64,000 nucleotides of DNA from Macrosoma leucophasiata (GCA_036365455.1 JAWQUS010000030.1:744001-808000); one strand, 5' to 3'. Counted from the first letter of the stretch, positions 31,633 through 43,944 are shown. Numbers and translations are program-made. The notes: generated by a model from the sequence alone, not told the origin.

Positions 31633-31715
31633 AATAATAGTTGCAACACATTATACGTCCCACTGCTGGGCACGAGTCTCTCCCCTTTTTTTGCGTCCGC
31701 AGGAGTTACCTACCA
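31633..31715 (-). mobile_element. Tail fragment shared with the 5S-derived SINE
   Basis: ATTATACGTCCCACTGCTGG then GAGTCTCTCCCC is the reverse complement of the SINE tail at about 57180-57230. It may be the 3' end of the LINE that supplies that tail. Confidence 0.6.
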
Positions 31716-32172
31716 CACCCCTGCATGTGTCCCGTGGGCGGTGCCGGATTAGCCATATAGCTGGAGGCAGCAAATGGTACGGGCCCCGCCATGAGGGGCC
31801 CCGCGCCTGTGCCCAAAAAAACCACAAATATGTAAAATGTGTAATACACCTTAGCTATTCTCAAAGTGAGCGTTGGCCACACTGTATAGGTATATTATTA
31901 TGTTGTAAGTTGGCAATACCACAATACTTACAGGGGGAATAATATTGTTTTCGACTCCTTTTCGTAAATGTTCTGTTTTATTTACATCCTAAACCCATAG
32001 TAGTCGTCCAATGTAACTCTAGGACCCCATGGTCACATTTGCTACGTGCCCCGCACCGGCTGCACTCCCCTCTTATGGGCGACGTTTGGTATTATGTACC
32101 TGCTACGCACACAGGTGCACGTGTGATTAATGTCTGTGTAATAGAGACCAAATTAAGCGTTTGTATGTAATT
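31716..32172. other. No gene; short GC palindromes
   Basis: GGGCCCC...GGGGCCC at about 31779-31803 is a short inverted pair. Otherwise unassigned. Confidence 0.35.
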
Positions 32173-32174
32173 TT

Positions 32175-32480
32175 GGCAGAGTCTCGTAGTGTCCGCGGTG
32201 TGACGCTCGGGTCCTGGGTTCAATTGTCGGGTCGGGAGATATCAGAGATAATGGTAAATAATACGTTTTATCCGGTTTTAGTGAGCTTTTTTCCATTTTC
32301 TGGCAGTCTCTCAATACCTCAAAGTTTGTTAATGTGCCCGGAGATGTCAACAGGCTCGCCATCTGTTAAATGGGCCAAAACATAACCGGCGAATCGTGGG
32401 TGTTTGCATGTATGCTTGAATGCATGCATTCACCTCTGCCTACCGCTTCGGTGATTACAAGCGTGAAGTTTCGTACGTAC
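32175..32480 (+). repeat. SINE-B copy, diverged head
   Basis: GGTCCTGGGTTCAATTG (B box), ATATCAGAGATAATGG, GGAGATGTCAACAGGC and GATTACAAGCGTGAAG in order. The A-box end is decayed. Confidence 0.75.
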
Positions 32481-32846
32481 GTACGTATTTCTTTTTCATG
32501 TTAAGAGATTATAAAATTTATCATGAAGGATTTATGTGTCACATCACACGATATTACTTACCAAGACACCATAAGGATTCGCTAACATCCCATTCGCATA
32601 CGCCATCAATTCTTTCACAAAAAAATGTTATAAGCAAGAAATCATACGTCTTCCCGCGAATTCATTACGGGAGGAAAAAATCTCTTACAATTTTTGCCAT
32701 CAGGGGGGCAATTTTACGTAATTTGTCCCGTCGTGTGAAGGGAACCCATAACGAGGTATGGCCTCGATTTGTAATGTTGTGTTGCAGATTTGTTATGAGT
32801 AACAGCCAGTTTAATGTATTTTTGGAAGTAAGACATACTAGTGTTA
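32481..32846. other. No recognised feature
   Basis: A 149-codon plus-strand frame crosses from SINE-B into this stretch; its N-terminus is SINE sequence, so I treat it as chance. Confidence 0.4.
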
Positions 32847-32847
32847 T

Positions 32848-33121
32848 TTCACGCCTTTATTCCCTGTAGGCAGGAGTAGGTAAATGCATGCATTCAAGCA
32901 TACATCACGTAAGCACCCACGATTCGCCGGTTATGTTTTGGCCCATATAACATGGCGGCGAACCTGTTGACATCTTCGGACACATAACCAAACTCTGAAA
33001 AACTGAAAAACTTTAGGAAAATGGAAAATTCCCAATAGAACCAGAGACAAAGGATTTTACGTTATCTCTGATTGTCCCCCACCCGGGAATCGAACCCAAG
33101 ACACCAGCGTAGTAGTAACAA
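32848..33121 (-). repeat. SINE-B copy
   Basis: TTTCACGCCTTTATTCCC to CACCCGGGAATCGAACCC on the minus strand. The tRNA-like head is cut where a Rep-A copy begins. Confidence 0.75.
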
Positions 33122-33126
33122 GCGTA

Positions 33127-33410
33127 AGAGCTCCAGTGACGGAGCTCGCTGGCGTAGGCACCACAGCATTACCTAATTTACTCGCCGCTAAATGGAAGAC
33201 AGAGGCATTACACCTTAGGCCTCAGGAGTGGTAACGCATCTGCATTTTGACCATGGTCTTCCTGTGGGTGTCTTTAGGCTGCAGTCATCACTTAACATCA
33301 ATGTGAACTGCGTGACAGCATGCCACTTCTATAACATTCAAAAAATTGATTAGGTAATTCAGTGCTGCCTATGCCCTTGAGTCCCTGCACTAGAACTACT
33401 ACTACCGTGA
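33127..33410 (+). repeat. Rep-A copy with internal deletion, then an inverted scrap
   Basis: 33127-33340 is a plus copy lacking the GTGTTCAGCAC...CCGGC segment. 33350-33410 is a minus-strand piece of the opposite end. Confidence 0.65.
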
Positions 33411-34078
33411 CGGTGATGAGGTCTCTACGAACGGTGATGCAGTGGTACCTACCTACCTCCTACCTACCCTCCATGTTTTAAGCTCTCCACAACAAAAACA
33501 GCATTCCATGATGGTTTGATAAACGACGCAAACAGTAGACGCAAGTTCATACTGCGTAAGTAAACAGATGAAACTTTTAAAATATTTTCATTATCGAGTC
33601 ACAAGCGAACGCTCCGAGTCGTTTGCTGAAATTAAATAACTGCCACACGATACGAAACTTTCGCTAACTCGTTGCAAGTTTGTTAAAATGGTACCGTCTA
33701 ACTTAGACCGCGGTTTAACGTTCTGTGATAGTTTCTAGTGTGTTGTATAAAAATATAACAGCTCCATGCTTCTACTAGTTCGTTTTTATAAAGTTCCTGA
33801 AGAATATTGTTTTTCTCTGGACTTTTCTAGCGTTTTTTGCGATTGGTTGCTACGTTTAAAGTGGAGAGTAACTTTGAGAGTGTTTTGTAGCTGTCATATA
33901 AACTGACATGTATACTGTTAATGACAGACGTGTGTGTGTTTCCTTCAACCGTGCCAGAAGAGCTTTAATAGGTGGGAATTCTAGTTTCCTTCGCTAGGAT
34001 TATTTACTCTCTATTAACTCTCTAATTGCTATTTACTCTCTCAACAATAACATTATCATGATAATGAAAAAAGGCTTT
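33411..34078. other. No recognised feature
   Basis: A CCTACCTACC-rich patch at 33454-33474; otherwise unassigned. Confidence 0.4.
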
Positions 34079-34121
34079 CACTGGTGGTAGAGCTCCATCA
34101 ACGGAGCTCGCGGGCACAATA

Positions 34122-35395
34122 ATAGGTTGGGGAAAAAGTCTTTTCACATTATAGTATGTATGAACTTGTAATAAAATCTCTTTGGCTGTAGTATTTGTAT
34201 CTGGCTGGTTTTGGTATCTTTGCAAGTTAAAATTTTAAAGAACATAATTCCAAATTCAAATTAGGCAAATGTGTGATTTTCATTTGTTTTTCGTACTGTC
34301 AAGATGAGTGAATCTAATGAAGAAATTCGATACATTTTAAAATTTTGCTACAAAAAAGGTAAAAATTCAACGCAAGCCGCGAAAAAAATTTGCGATGTTT
34401 AAGGACCTAGTGCAGTGTCTGTGAGAGTAGCACAAATTTGGTTTAAGCGTTTTCAATCCGGAAATTTTGATGTCAAAGATGCACCTCGCTCTGGTATTAC
34501 GGATAAAATGGATGCCATTTTTGAAACAGTGGAGCAAGATCGACATATCAGTAGTTACGACGTAGCTGAAGAACTGAGAATTGATCACAAAACAGTTATG
34601 GCGCATTTGAAAAAAGCTGGGTACAAAAAAAGCTCGATATTTGGGTACGTCACGAGCTCACTGAAAGAAACCTAATGAATCGTGTACTCATTTGTGATTC
34701 TTTATTACGACGTAATGAAACCGAATCATTTTTGAAGAAGCTGATAACTGGTGATGAAAAGAGGATCACGTACGACAAGAACGTGCGAAAAAGGTCGTGT
34801 TCAAAGGCCGGTCAGGCTTCACAGACTGTGGCAAAACCCGGGTTAACTCGCAATAAGGTGATGTTGTGTGTGGTGGGATTGGAGGGGCATTATTCATTAT
34901 GAGCTATTACCACCAGGCAGGACTATCGATTCTGAACTCTACTGCGAACAACTGATGAGATTAAAGCAAGAAGTTGTGAGAAAGCGGCCGGAATTGATCA
35001 ACAGAAGGGGTGTGGTGTTTCATCATGATAACTAGACCTCACACATCTATAGCCACTCAGCAAAAATTAAAAGAGTTTGGCTGGGAGGTGTTAATGCATC
35101 CGCCGTACAGTCCTGATCTTGCACCTTCAGATTTCCACCTGTTTCGGTCTCTTCAGAATTCTTAATGCAATGTTAGGTTAACATCACGAGAGGACTGCCA
35201 AATCCACTTGTCGCGGTATTTTGATGAGAAGTCCCAAAATTTTTATAGCAATGGGATCATGTCCCTACCTACAAGATGGCAAAAGGTTATCGAACAAAAT
35301 GGTACATACATACTTTAGTTAAATTTAAATAATCTATATTAAAAAATGTTTTGAATTATCTTAAAAAATGCGAAGAAACTTTTTCCCCAACCTAA
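34122..35395 (+). mobile_element. Mariner transposon, dead copy
   Basis: 1274 bp between TA at 34120-34121 and 35396-35397. The ends match those of 22914-24198, as does the untranslated part. Confidence 0.92.
34304..35318 (+). pseudogene. Mariner transposase pseudogene
   Basis: Same protein as at 22991-24016. Lesions: Tyr33 codon changed to TAA (34400-34402), a 6-base loss removing two residues of the SGRP motif at about 34493, one base lost near 34631, two-base losses near 34870 and 35030, and a further stop near 35164. The DEKW motif reads DEKR, but the preceding Gly is intact. Many independent lesions show it has long been inactive. Confidence 0.92.
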
Positions 35396-35470
35396 TATAA
35401 AGTCGCGGGCGTATGCCTACGCCCGCACCGCATTACCTAAAGATACGTGCCGCTAAATGATAGATGTTGT

Positions 35471-35837
35471 TTGTTATGGATTAAAAATTAAACAAATAAC
35501 ATGTGAATTTTTGATTAAGTCAGAAACGTATGTATGTATCTTCACGCCGGGTCCCTAACGGAGTAGTCAGAAATAATTTAGTTTAAATCAATGAGGTCAA
35601 TATTTATAGTAGACACCGGGAACAAACAAACAATTCCCTTTTTAAATTGATTTGACAGATATTTTGTAAGACGTTTTCTCGTCAGCTGTCATGTTACTGT
35701 GGGGAAGTGCCGGTAATTATATGCAAAAAACAGGAAAAATGCTATCAAGGGGAATGTATGAATTTCAATTACTTTTAAATCAAAATCATGACAGGTCCAA
35801 ATCTGTCCAGATATTTACAAGTCCCTTATGAATTGAC
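35471..35837. other. Unassigned, with LINE-2 3' tip
   Basis: 35529-35570 (GTATGTATGTATCTTCACGCC, CCCTAACGGAGTAG) is the 3' terminus of LINE-2 (minus). The rest is AT-rich, ending in a T-run of about 20 that belongs to the next Rep-A. Confidence 0.5.
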
Positions 35838-36132
35838 GTAATTTTTTTTTTTTTTTTTTAATGAAAGTGGCAAACATGCATGCAGTTCACATTGATGTTA
35901 AGTGATGACTGCAGCCTATAGACACCCACACAATGACCAGAAGTCAAAATGCAGATGCGCTGCCACTCCTGAGGCATTAGGTGTTATGCCTCTGTGCCGG
36001 AAATTACAGAGCCGTACATTACCACCTGACCGGAACACGATAGTGCTGAACACTACCATTTAGCGGCAAGTATATTAGGTAATGCGGTGGTGCCTACGCC
36101 CGCGAGCTCCGTCACTGAAGCTCTACCACAAG
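35838..36132 (-). repeat. Rep-A copy, full length
   Basis: Long T-run, AAAGTGGCAAACATGCATGC to CTCTACCACAAGT. Confidence 0.83.
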
Positions 36133-36459
36133 TTGAGAATCTATCCATTTATTATTCATCATTGGTAAAATTTTGAATTGAAGATATCTAAACTTTTAGA
36201 AGTTTCTAGAGAGGATAATGTGTAGCTCAGAAGCACGGTGACGCCATCTTTTAAACTCCGCTCACACTAATGACATCGGATTGCACTTAGCTCGAGTCAG
36301 GCTTGAAACGTCGTCACAACTTTGTCTGTCTCGTGATACTGTTGCTATTGCTCAGGTTGATTGATGTATATGTTGAAGAGAAATATCTAAATTCCTTATT
36401 AATTCCAACCTTGATGCAATGGGTGCACGGGTAAATAGGAATTACCCATCCACCCACTT
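36133..36459. other. No recognised feature
   Basis: Nothing identified. Confidence 0.35.
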
Positions 36460-36521
36460 ACTGGTGGTAGAGCTTCAGTGACGGAGCTCGCGGGCGTAGG
36501 CACCACCGCATCACCATATAT

Positions 36522-38521
36522 CATCATCATCATCATTTCAGCCAAAATACGTCCACTGCTGAACAAAGGCCTCCCCCAAAGAATGCCACAACGAACGGTC
36601 CTGGGCCGCCCTCATCCAGCGATTGCCCGCGACCTTCACCAGGTCGTCGGTCCATCTTGTGGGAGGCCTGCCCCCGCTTCGCTTTCCGGTACGCGGTCGC
36701 CACTCGAGAACTGCTCTGCCCCAACGGCCGTCAGTTCGTCGAGCTATGTGCCCTGCCCACTGCCACTTGAGTCTCGCTATTCGGTGAGCTATGTCGGTAA
36801 CTTTGGTTCTCATGCGGATCTCCTCATTTCTGATTCGATCTCGCAGAGAAACTCCGAGCATAGCTCTCTCCATTGCTCTCTGAGTGACCTTGAGCCTTCT
36901 TATGAGGCCCATAGTGAGCGACCACGTTTCTGTCCCATAAGTCATCACTGGCAACACACACTGATCAAAGACCTTTTTCTTGAGACACTGCGGTAAGTCG
37001 GACGAGAAGATGAACCGTAGCTTCCCGAACGCTGCCCAACCGAGTTGGATTCGGCGATTGACCTCTTTCTCGAAGTTGGACCGACCTAACTGGACCGTTT
37101 GTCCCAGGTATACATAATCGTCAACAACTTCGAGTGTAGTACCCTCGACCATAACAGGAGTGGGTGTAACATGGACATTTGACATGATCTTCGTCTTGTC
37201 CATGTTCATTTTAAGGCCCACTCGTTGAGAGGCCCTACTGAGGTCATTGAGCATTGTGCTAAGGTCTTCCAGGGTCTCAGCCATGACTACGATATCATCT
37301 GCAAATCGGAGGTGGGAGATGTACTCGCCGTTAATATTGATGCCGAGTCCTTTCCAGTTCAGAAGCTTGAAGACGTCTTCCAATGCAGCGGTGAACAGTT
37401 TCGGAGATATAACATCTCCCTGTCTCACGCCTCGCTGCAGTTGGATAGGTTTCGAGTTCTGATCCTGAAGCCGGACCGACATGGTGGCGTTTTCATACAA
37501 GCTCCTCAGCACCTCGATGTATCGGTAGTCAACTTGGCACCTCTGGAGTGACTGTAGCACAGCCCAAATCTAAACCGAATCGAAGGCTTTCTCATAGTCC
37601 ACGAACGCTAGACATAAGGGCTGGTTATACTCTTCTGTCTTCTGTATAACCTGCCGCAGCGTGTGAATGTGGTCTATGGTGCTAAAGCCTTTACGGAAAC
37701 CGGCTTGTTCGGGAGGCTGGAAGTCGTCGAGTCTGCGAGATAGACGGTTCGTAACCACTCTCGAAAACAGCTTATAGACGTGGCTTAGAAGTGCGATGGG
37801 CCTATAGTTTTTTAGAAGGGTATTGTCGCCTTTCTTAAAGAACAGTACCACCACACTTCTGTGCCACGCCTGTGGCGTTTTGCCCTCGGATATGACGGAA
37901 TTGAACATCAACTGAAGAGCTTCTAATACTGGCCTTCCGCCTGCTTTCAGGAGTTCAGCAGTGATTCCGTCATCACCCGGCGCCCTGTTGTTTTTGAGCT
38001 GTTTGAGAGCCGTACTAATCTCGTCTAGACTGACGTCCGGGATATCTTCGGTGTAGTGTTGGGTCAGTCCGGCTCTAGGATCTGCTGCCGGACTGTTAAC
38101 AGGTGGTCGTGCTGTCGTGTATGTCCGTAAAACCGTTCGATCTCCTCTGCAAGCTCAGGTTTCGACGATACGATTCTGTCGTCCTCTGTCTTCAGCTTAG
38201 TGAGACGGCTTTGCCCTAAGGACAGATCTTTGGTGAACACTTTAGAGCCCTGGTTCCGCTCTATGGCTGCTTGAATACTATCAGTATTAAAGTGCCGAAG
38301 GTCGCGAGTCAATGACTTGGAGATCTGTCTGTTGAGCCGTCTGTACACTAAAGCATCTTCAGAGGACTTCAGAACCATACGTCGCCTCTCTTCCATGAGC
38401 TTGAGAGTTGGGCTGGAGATCTTTTTGGTCTTGTTTGAAGGGCGGGTCTTGAAAAACTTAGACCCCGCCGTCCGGACAGTTTCCACGAACCTGTTATTAT
38501 AATCGTCCACATCTACGCACC
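36522..38521 (-). mobile_element. RTE LINE, 5'-truncated copy 2
   Basis: Flanked by CACCATATAT at 36512-36521 and 38522-38531 (10-bp TSD). The minus-strand 3' end is the ATGATG simple repeat. It is highly similar to copy 1 but starts later, after the endonuclease. Confidence 0.9.
36538..38510 (-). pseudogene. RTE reverse transcriptase pseudogene
   Basis: Three frames of one protein: about 148, 113 and 340 codons. A four-base deletion at about 38121 shifts the frame after the ERFYG motif. A TAG at 37570-37572 replaces the residue after KAFDSV. The RT motifs (FFKKGDNTLL, FVDYEKAFDSV, FADDIVVM) and the GRPPTRWTDDL tail remain readable. Not functional. Confidence 0.9.
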
Positions 38522-38556
38522 ACCATATATACTTGCCGCTAAATGGTAGTGTTCAG

Positions 38557-38752
38557 CAAAATGCAGTTCACATTGATGTTAAATGATGACTGCAGCATAT
38601 AGACACCCACACGAATACCAAGGTCAAAATGCAGATGCGTTACCACTCCTGAGGCCTAAAGTATTATGCCTCTATGTCGGTAATCACAAGGTCGTAGATT
38701 TACCACCTGACCGGAACACGATAATGCTGAACACTACCATTTAGCGGCAAGT
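38557..38752 (-). repeat. Rep-A fragment
   Basis: AATGCAGTTCACATTGATG to ACCATTTAGCGGCAAGTA. It abuts a plus-strand fragment, giving an inverted junction at 38556/38557. Confidence 0.75.
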
Positions 38753-38892
38753 AAATTTAAATATGTAAAAATAATTAAGTACATAATACAAAATTATTTA
38801 ATTTGATAAGTATTCATACTGTATTGGTCTAAATAGCTTTCCAATTACCGCTGGATTATTTACCAATTTTTACCTTTTTTTTATTTCGGTTC

Positions 38893-39106
38893 GATTTGCA
38901 GCGATTGCAGAGGCCCAAGAAAACCAAGACTGACCTACCATGACCAAATAGGTCGAGTTCTGTCTGATTGTGAGGTCAAAAGTCTTGGGAATCGGCGAGC
39001 GTGTATGAAGAGAATGATGAAGGTAGATGAGGCACGGGAGGTGTGTCAGGACCGGAATATCTGGCGCTCTACACTCTCTGGCTACACCATTACGGACCTG
39101 GCGTGA
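38893..39106 (+). mobile_element. LINE-2 C-terminal fragment
   Basis: Reads GPRKPRLTYHDQIGRVLSD, RACMKRMMKVDEAREVC to a TGA, then GAAGATACATACATA. This is the 3' end of the LINE at 62964-64000. Confidence 0.8.
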
Positions 39107-39124
39107 AGATACATACATAAAAGT

Positions 39125-39310
39125 TTAGCTAGCGTAGGGACGTAACAACGCCACCTCCCACTAGCTGAAGAACTAATATAATAAAAGTAAAAATCAATTA
39201 CAGAATGCGCAGCAGAATTCCGCGATAAAATTACAGCCACTGTGATCGCCAATCCGTATCCCAAGCGTGGGGATTGTGGCATATTCTCCCCTAATAACGC
39301 ACAACACTAC
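39125..39310 (+). mobile_element. LINE-tail-like fragments
   Basis: GCGTAGGGACGTAACAACGCC and AAGCGTGGGGATTGTGGCAT then TATTCTCCCCTAATAA. The same words appear reversed at 47013-47105 and 47545-47650, so this is dispersed repeat DNA. Confidence 0.5.
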
Positions 39311-39681
39311 CATAAGCATCTTCTGTCCAGTAGCAGCATAAAAAGTTATGACTTCTTAGTTGTCAAGTCGGTTAAAAATATTAATACTATCGTTCTGAAA
39401 AGTATGAAGTCTAGGTAGCTCATTCCGGACCACCTGCAGTGCTCAATGTACCGAGAGCCTGTTAACAGCTCTTATAAAAATGCTGAAATAACAAAGTAAA
39501 GTTTCTTGTTAAGAAATTGCTTTTAGCAAGAAGTAGTTTTTATAATATCAGCTTTTTGTTTTTGTATAAGATCGCTCTTACAGACTTACAGTTGGGCCCA
39601 ATATTCAATATCAATCCATTTTTGATGTCCTTCAATCAACACTACAAACCGTTTGTCAAAAAATCGTCGACAAAAACACCC
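39311..39681. other. No recognised feature
   Basis: Unassigned. Confidence 0.35.
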
Positions 39682-39689
39682 TTTTCACT

Positions 39690-40001
39690 CATAGAGCAAC
39701 TCGGGCCACCGGCCGCGGCGGACCGGAGGGGAGTAGCCATATACAGGCTTGCCCCTCTGTCAAAGTACAAGCCTAAATAGTCCTGTGCCTGTCGCCCAGA
39801 TATTTAAATGTGTGCGTGAAATTGTTTAAGTCAAGGTTTGTTTAAGGTGAGTTTCGTAGTAGTGAGTGAGAGTTTTGTAGTGTGAGTGTGTGTCACACGT
39901 ATTTCTCCCCGCAAAAAATGACAGACTGATTTGCATCGGTAATAAACACGATGGCTACTCCTCTCCGGTCCGCTGCGACCGGTGGGCCGAGTTGCTCTAT
40001 G
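39690..40001. mobile_element. MITE with about 50-bp GC-rich TIRs, copy 1
   Basis: 312 bp starting CATAGAGCAACTCGGGCC and ending GGCCGAGTTGCTCTATG, inverted over about 50 bp to the GAGTAGCCAT word. A perfect 8-bp duplication TTTTCACT flanks it (39682-39689, 40002-40009). An 8-bp TSD and a CA-start suggest a hAT- or P-like transposase in trans (inference). No ORF inside. Confidence 0.92.
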
Positions 40002-40009
40002 TTTTCACT

Positions 40010-40195
40010 AAAAAAAAAATGGGAATAGATTACTTAAAGCGTGACTAGAAACCGTGACCACGGTGATGACTAGTCCTGTTGCGCTACCAACGTAGTACTT
40101 TGTTAGCTCTATCTCCATTCGCAGGTTGAAATCCCACCTTAATATTTTCGCCATACATTTTTTTTATCATATGATCGCGTTAAATCCAATAAAAT
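40010..40195. other. No recognised feature
   Basis: Short spacer between the MITE and a LINE-2 fragment. Confidence 0.3.
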
Positions 40196-40332
40196 GTATG
40201 TATGCATCTTCACGCCAGGTCCCTAGCGGGATAGGCAGAGAGTGTAAAGCGCCAGATATCACGGTCTTGACATACCTGTCGTGCCTCGTCTACCTTCATC
40301 ATTCTCTTCAAACATGCACGTCGATTCCTAAG
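40196..40332 (-). mobile_element. LINE-2 3' fragment
   Basis: GTATGCATCTTCACGCCAGG, CTACCTTCATCATTCTCTTC and ACATGCACGTCGATTCCTAAG on the minus strand. Confidence 0.78.
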
Positions 40333-40621
40333 AAAATGAAAATCACAATTGCAACGCAAGTTGCATTTGCAAATTATTCTTCCGCAAAACTACGTAACCA
40401 TAATGTATTACTTTACTTTAAAACAGGCGAGCGTATTTAGAATGAAATAGGGAGAAACTAAAGCTATTAGACAAGTTTTATTTAAGAAAACTTTGTTTGG
40501 TTATAGCTTAAAATTTATTTACTGGTTTAAGTTCAATGTTTTATCATATTCACCACAAAATTACTCAGTTTCTTCACTAGTTGCTCTTGTAATAGAGTAA
40601 CAATCATTGCTTTTTTATTTT

Positions 40622-40857
40622 TTATGTAATGGAAGTGGCAAACAAGCATACATTTCACATTGATGTTAAGTGATGACTGCAGCCTATAGTCACCCACACA
40701 AGGACCAAGGTCCCCACTCCTGAGGCCTAAGCTGTTATGCCTCTGTACCGGAAATTACAGGGGCGTACATTACCACCTGACCGGGACATGATAGTGCTGA
40801 ACACTACCATTTAGCGGCAAGTATATGTAATGGTAATGCGGTGGTGCCCACGCCCGA
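40622..40857 (-). repeat. Rep-A copy, lacks 5' hairpin end
   Basis: TTATGTAATGGAAGTGGC to GGTGGTGCCCACGCCCG; the GAGCTCC hairpin is replaced by other sequence. Confidence 0.78.
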
Positions 40858-42935
40858 ATTTCTGCAGTATTCACCTACCATCAATGTGACAGCATAATTA
40901 CATTAAAAAACGTTAAATACAAGCCAGTTTTACAGTTTCGAAACATAAAAAATCACATCACATACCTATTTAATTCAATATTTTGTAACAACCCTTTTGA
41001 AACTCTTTTTAAAATTACAATAATTCACCGAGCCGATTATGACTACTAAATCTTTCCACACCCTCGACAAAGATTATGGATTCGAGTGTGTTATTAGCAT
41101 AAATCACGAAATACGTGTGCAATAATTCATGATTTTTAACCCTTCGTCTAGAAATCCTGTGTGTGATACTGCTTAACTGCAGGATTGTGTCAAAGATTAA
41201 CCGTTTGTCCAGATAAATGTAGAGCGGTCTATAATTTAAAATAGATATTCACTAAAAAACGGACAAAGTAAGTAAGGATTGACGAAATTTAAATTTATGT
41301 CCTTTACAGAGTAGACAAAGGATACTTTCTTGTGTTTCTTATTTAGTCAGCACTCTACACTAAAATAATATCATAAGCTTTTTATTACACTCGCTGTCCT
41401 GCATGTACCATGACGTCATACTTTATATACTAGCAAAGGTATTATAGCTGTAATTTTGTTTGTAAGCCGAATAAACAACACTGAATTTTATTTTTAACTT
41501 GTGACTATAAACTTGGTTATGATTTTTATTATAATGAATTGAATGAAAAATAAAAAGTAAAAAAATAAGCAAAAGAAGTCTTTTAAATCTCTTCAGAATC
41601 TTAAAAACATGTTCATAATCCGCATCTGTGGCACTGATTATAATAATAACGTTTATTAACATATGCCTCTGTGAGACATTTTTTAAATACCTAATAATAT
41701 CCCTACAACTTTTCCTAACCAGTCTACAACAATAATCTCTGCGTGCCCTTCCTGATTCAGACACAGAGGCCGGTTAATTTATGCGCCCGTTGTCTGGCCA
41801 CCCCTACGTCGTGGCGTAATGGTATAACTCGTAAATTCCGCGTGTTTGGTTAGTGCATACAAATTGAAAGCTCTCCAACAATAGAGCTCTACGAATGGGT
41901 GAACCTTTATGGTTTTTAACGGGATGCGATGACGGAACCCTAATTTTATTTATGGTGCTATTGTCTGCTCTGTTTAAACGGGGATATGTTTTGGTTTAAC
42001 TGACGGAGCTTGTGTCAGCTCAAGGCTTGTGAGACCCTTGTTATGCCGACACTGGCACTTGATGCTTCGCTGTGTGCATCGTAAGATGCCATTATACTGA
42101 ATATTTCTAAGAAAACAACGCTTTAATAATGGAGCTCTCTTGTGTTAGTGACTTTAAGGTGATATTTAATTTTTGTCACAGGGGAACAGTTTAGACAATT
42201 AATGGACATTCGTTCATAATTATTATAAACTTTTTTCATGTTTTAATTTAATACAGATTTAGTTTAAGTTACGTTTTAAGTTGCTTCACTTTAGCTCGCC
42301 ACTTCACGAGTAGCTTTGTAAGTCAGAACCTTTATCGCCATCTTTTCTTTATACTTCTTGTAATTTGCACTTGCAAAAACTAAAATTAGGTTATTGCAAA
42401 AAAAAAAAATAAATTCATCACATTAATCAAGCTATATTAAGCATCGTTCAGAGATGTACAATATATGCAAACATGAACAATACCGGGCAGGTCCAGTCAC
42501 GTTCCCGGATCGGATGCAAATCGCCCGACACCAACTAATTTGGTCGCGCGTAAATTCGGTCCCTCTGTCACGGTAATGACGGCGCGTTTGAACTGATTGA
42601 TTAAACGTTGATTGATAAATGGATTGATTTATTTCGTAGTTCTCAATTGAATACGGAGAAACCGTTCTGCTGACCTCAAGTTAAACATTCATGTTTTGTG
42701 AGAAGGTGTTAAAATTCGTTTTACTTTATTGCTTCAGCAGGTACTTTTGAAAAGGAGATAGAATGAATTCGATTGTTTCCTTAAAAGAGGTTTTTATATT
42801 TTAAATTATTTTTCTATCTTGGCGAGAATGAAAAAAAGTGAGAATTCTCTAAAAACAGTAAAAGAATGAAAACAAAAAAAAACTGTATTTTGTGGTATTA
42901 TGATAAATAATGTATTCAAAAACGAAATATCATCA
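40858..42935. other. Longest stretch without a recognised repeat
   Basis: About 2 kb of AT-rich DNA. A 113-codon minus-strand frame (41423-41764) opens CVSESGRARRDYCC and soon becomes Ile/Leu/Lys-rich low complexity; I do not call it a gene. CCCGGATCGGATGC near 42512 is a small GC patch. Confidence 0.4.
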
Positions 42936-42947
42936 TATTATTATAAT

Positions 42948-43261
42948 GCTGCCTTGGTAGCCTAGTGGTAGCAGGCCACTGCTACTACGCTGAGGTCCTG
43001 GGTACGATTCCCGGGTTGGGGGTTATCAGAGATAATGGTGTAAAGTCCTTTATCTCTGGTTCTATTGGGATTTTTCCATTTTCTGGAAATTTCCCAGTAC
43101 CTCGAAGTTTGGTAATGTGCCCGGAGATGTCAACAGGCTCATCACTTGTTACATGGGCCAAAACGTAACCGGCGAATCGTGTGTGTTTGCATGTATGCTT
43201 GAATGCATGCATTTACCTCTGCCTACCCCTTCGGGGATTACAGGCGTGAAGTTACGTTTTT
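42948..43261 (+). mobile_element. SINE-B, full-length copy
   Basis: Flanked by TTATTATAAT (42938-42947, 43262-43271). tRNA-like head with GGTAGCCTAGTGG (A box) and GGTACGATTCCCGGG (B box), then the SINE-B body and GGCGTGAAGTTACG tail. No poly(A); it ends in a T-run. Confidence 0.87.
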
Positions 43262-43271
43262 TTATTATAAT

Positions 43272-43940
43272 AATAAGTACTTCATTTAAAAGCAAAGCAT
43301 CTTCTCTCATGAAACAAATCAACAATTTTAAAGTCTTTTGCTCTTGCTTCAAGCAAGTAGCATTACGAAACGCTTTGGAACCCCGAACAAACTTATCCAG
43401 TTTAATAACCACACTTAAAATGGACTTTGTAACAGTTACAACATTGTAGCGATCTCAAATGCGGATCACGTACCGCGAGTGCGCCGGTCAGTCGGGCTGC
43501 AGAACGCGTGTCTAATGAAATTTTCATACGTAACACCCTCCCGTACGTATCTTTTAAATTAATTTATACTAGCAACGAATGGCGTTGCCTTAATGGCATT
43601 ACATATTGATTATGGAGTTTACTGGACGCTCTTAACTGTTTGCGTTGGTATTTAAGCATCGCTGCTGTGTTTCAAAATATATTTCTACGATCTTTTTCAT
43701 TGCCTAGTATGATTGTTTTTTTAATACTCTTACTAGTAATCTGGAAAGAAGATCAATTATTTGGAATATATTTTTAACTTAAGTATTTAAATTTCCAATC
43801 TTCGATTACACGAACAGCATTCTACATAATAATATATTGTGTTCATCTCACCTAAGGTAAGCAAGCTGTACGTACCTGTAACAAAAAAAAACACATATTA
43901 TTACGTTTGAAAACTTGTACGAAACACATTTAATTGAATT
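43272..43940. other. No recognised feature
   Basis: Unassigned, including a short CpG-rich patch at about 43465-43500. Confidence 0.35.
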
Positions 43941-43944
43941 TCAC

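Larger units (their letters stand above)
34079..35470 (+). repeat. Rep-A copy split by a mariner
   Basis: 34079-34119 is the 5' end (CTGGTGGTAGAGCTCC, GGAGCTCGCGGGC). 35400-35470 continues with GCACCGCATTACC and GCCGCTAAATGATAG. So Rep-A predates this mariner insertion. Confidence 0.8.
36461..38556 (+). repeat. Rep-A copy split by an RTE
   Basis: 36461-36521 is the 5' end and 38522-38556 continues with TACTTGCCGCTAAATGG. The RTE insertion lies between. Confidence 0.8.

Noticed and set aside
32420..32869. 149-codon plus-strand ORF
   Set aside because: The start lies in a SINE-B tail; there is no domain and the composition is that of chance AT-rich DNA.
41423..41764. 113-codon minus-strand ORF beginning CVSESGRARRDYCC
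   Set aside because: Becomes Ile/Leu/Lys low-complexity; no conserved motif and no splice or poly(A) context that adds up.
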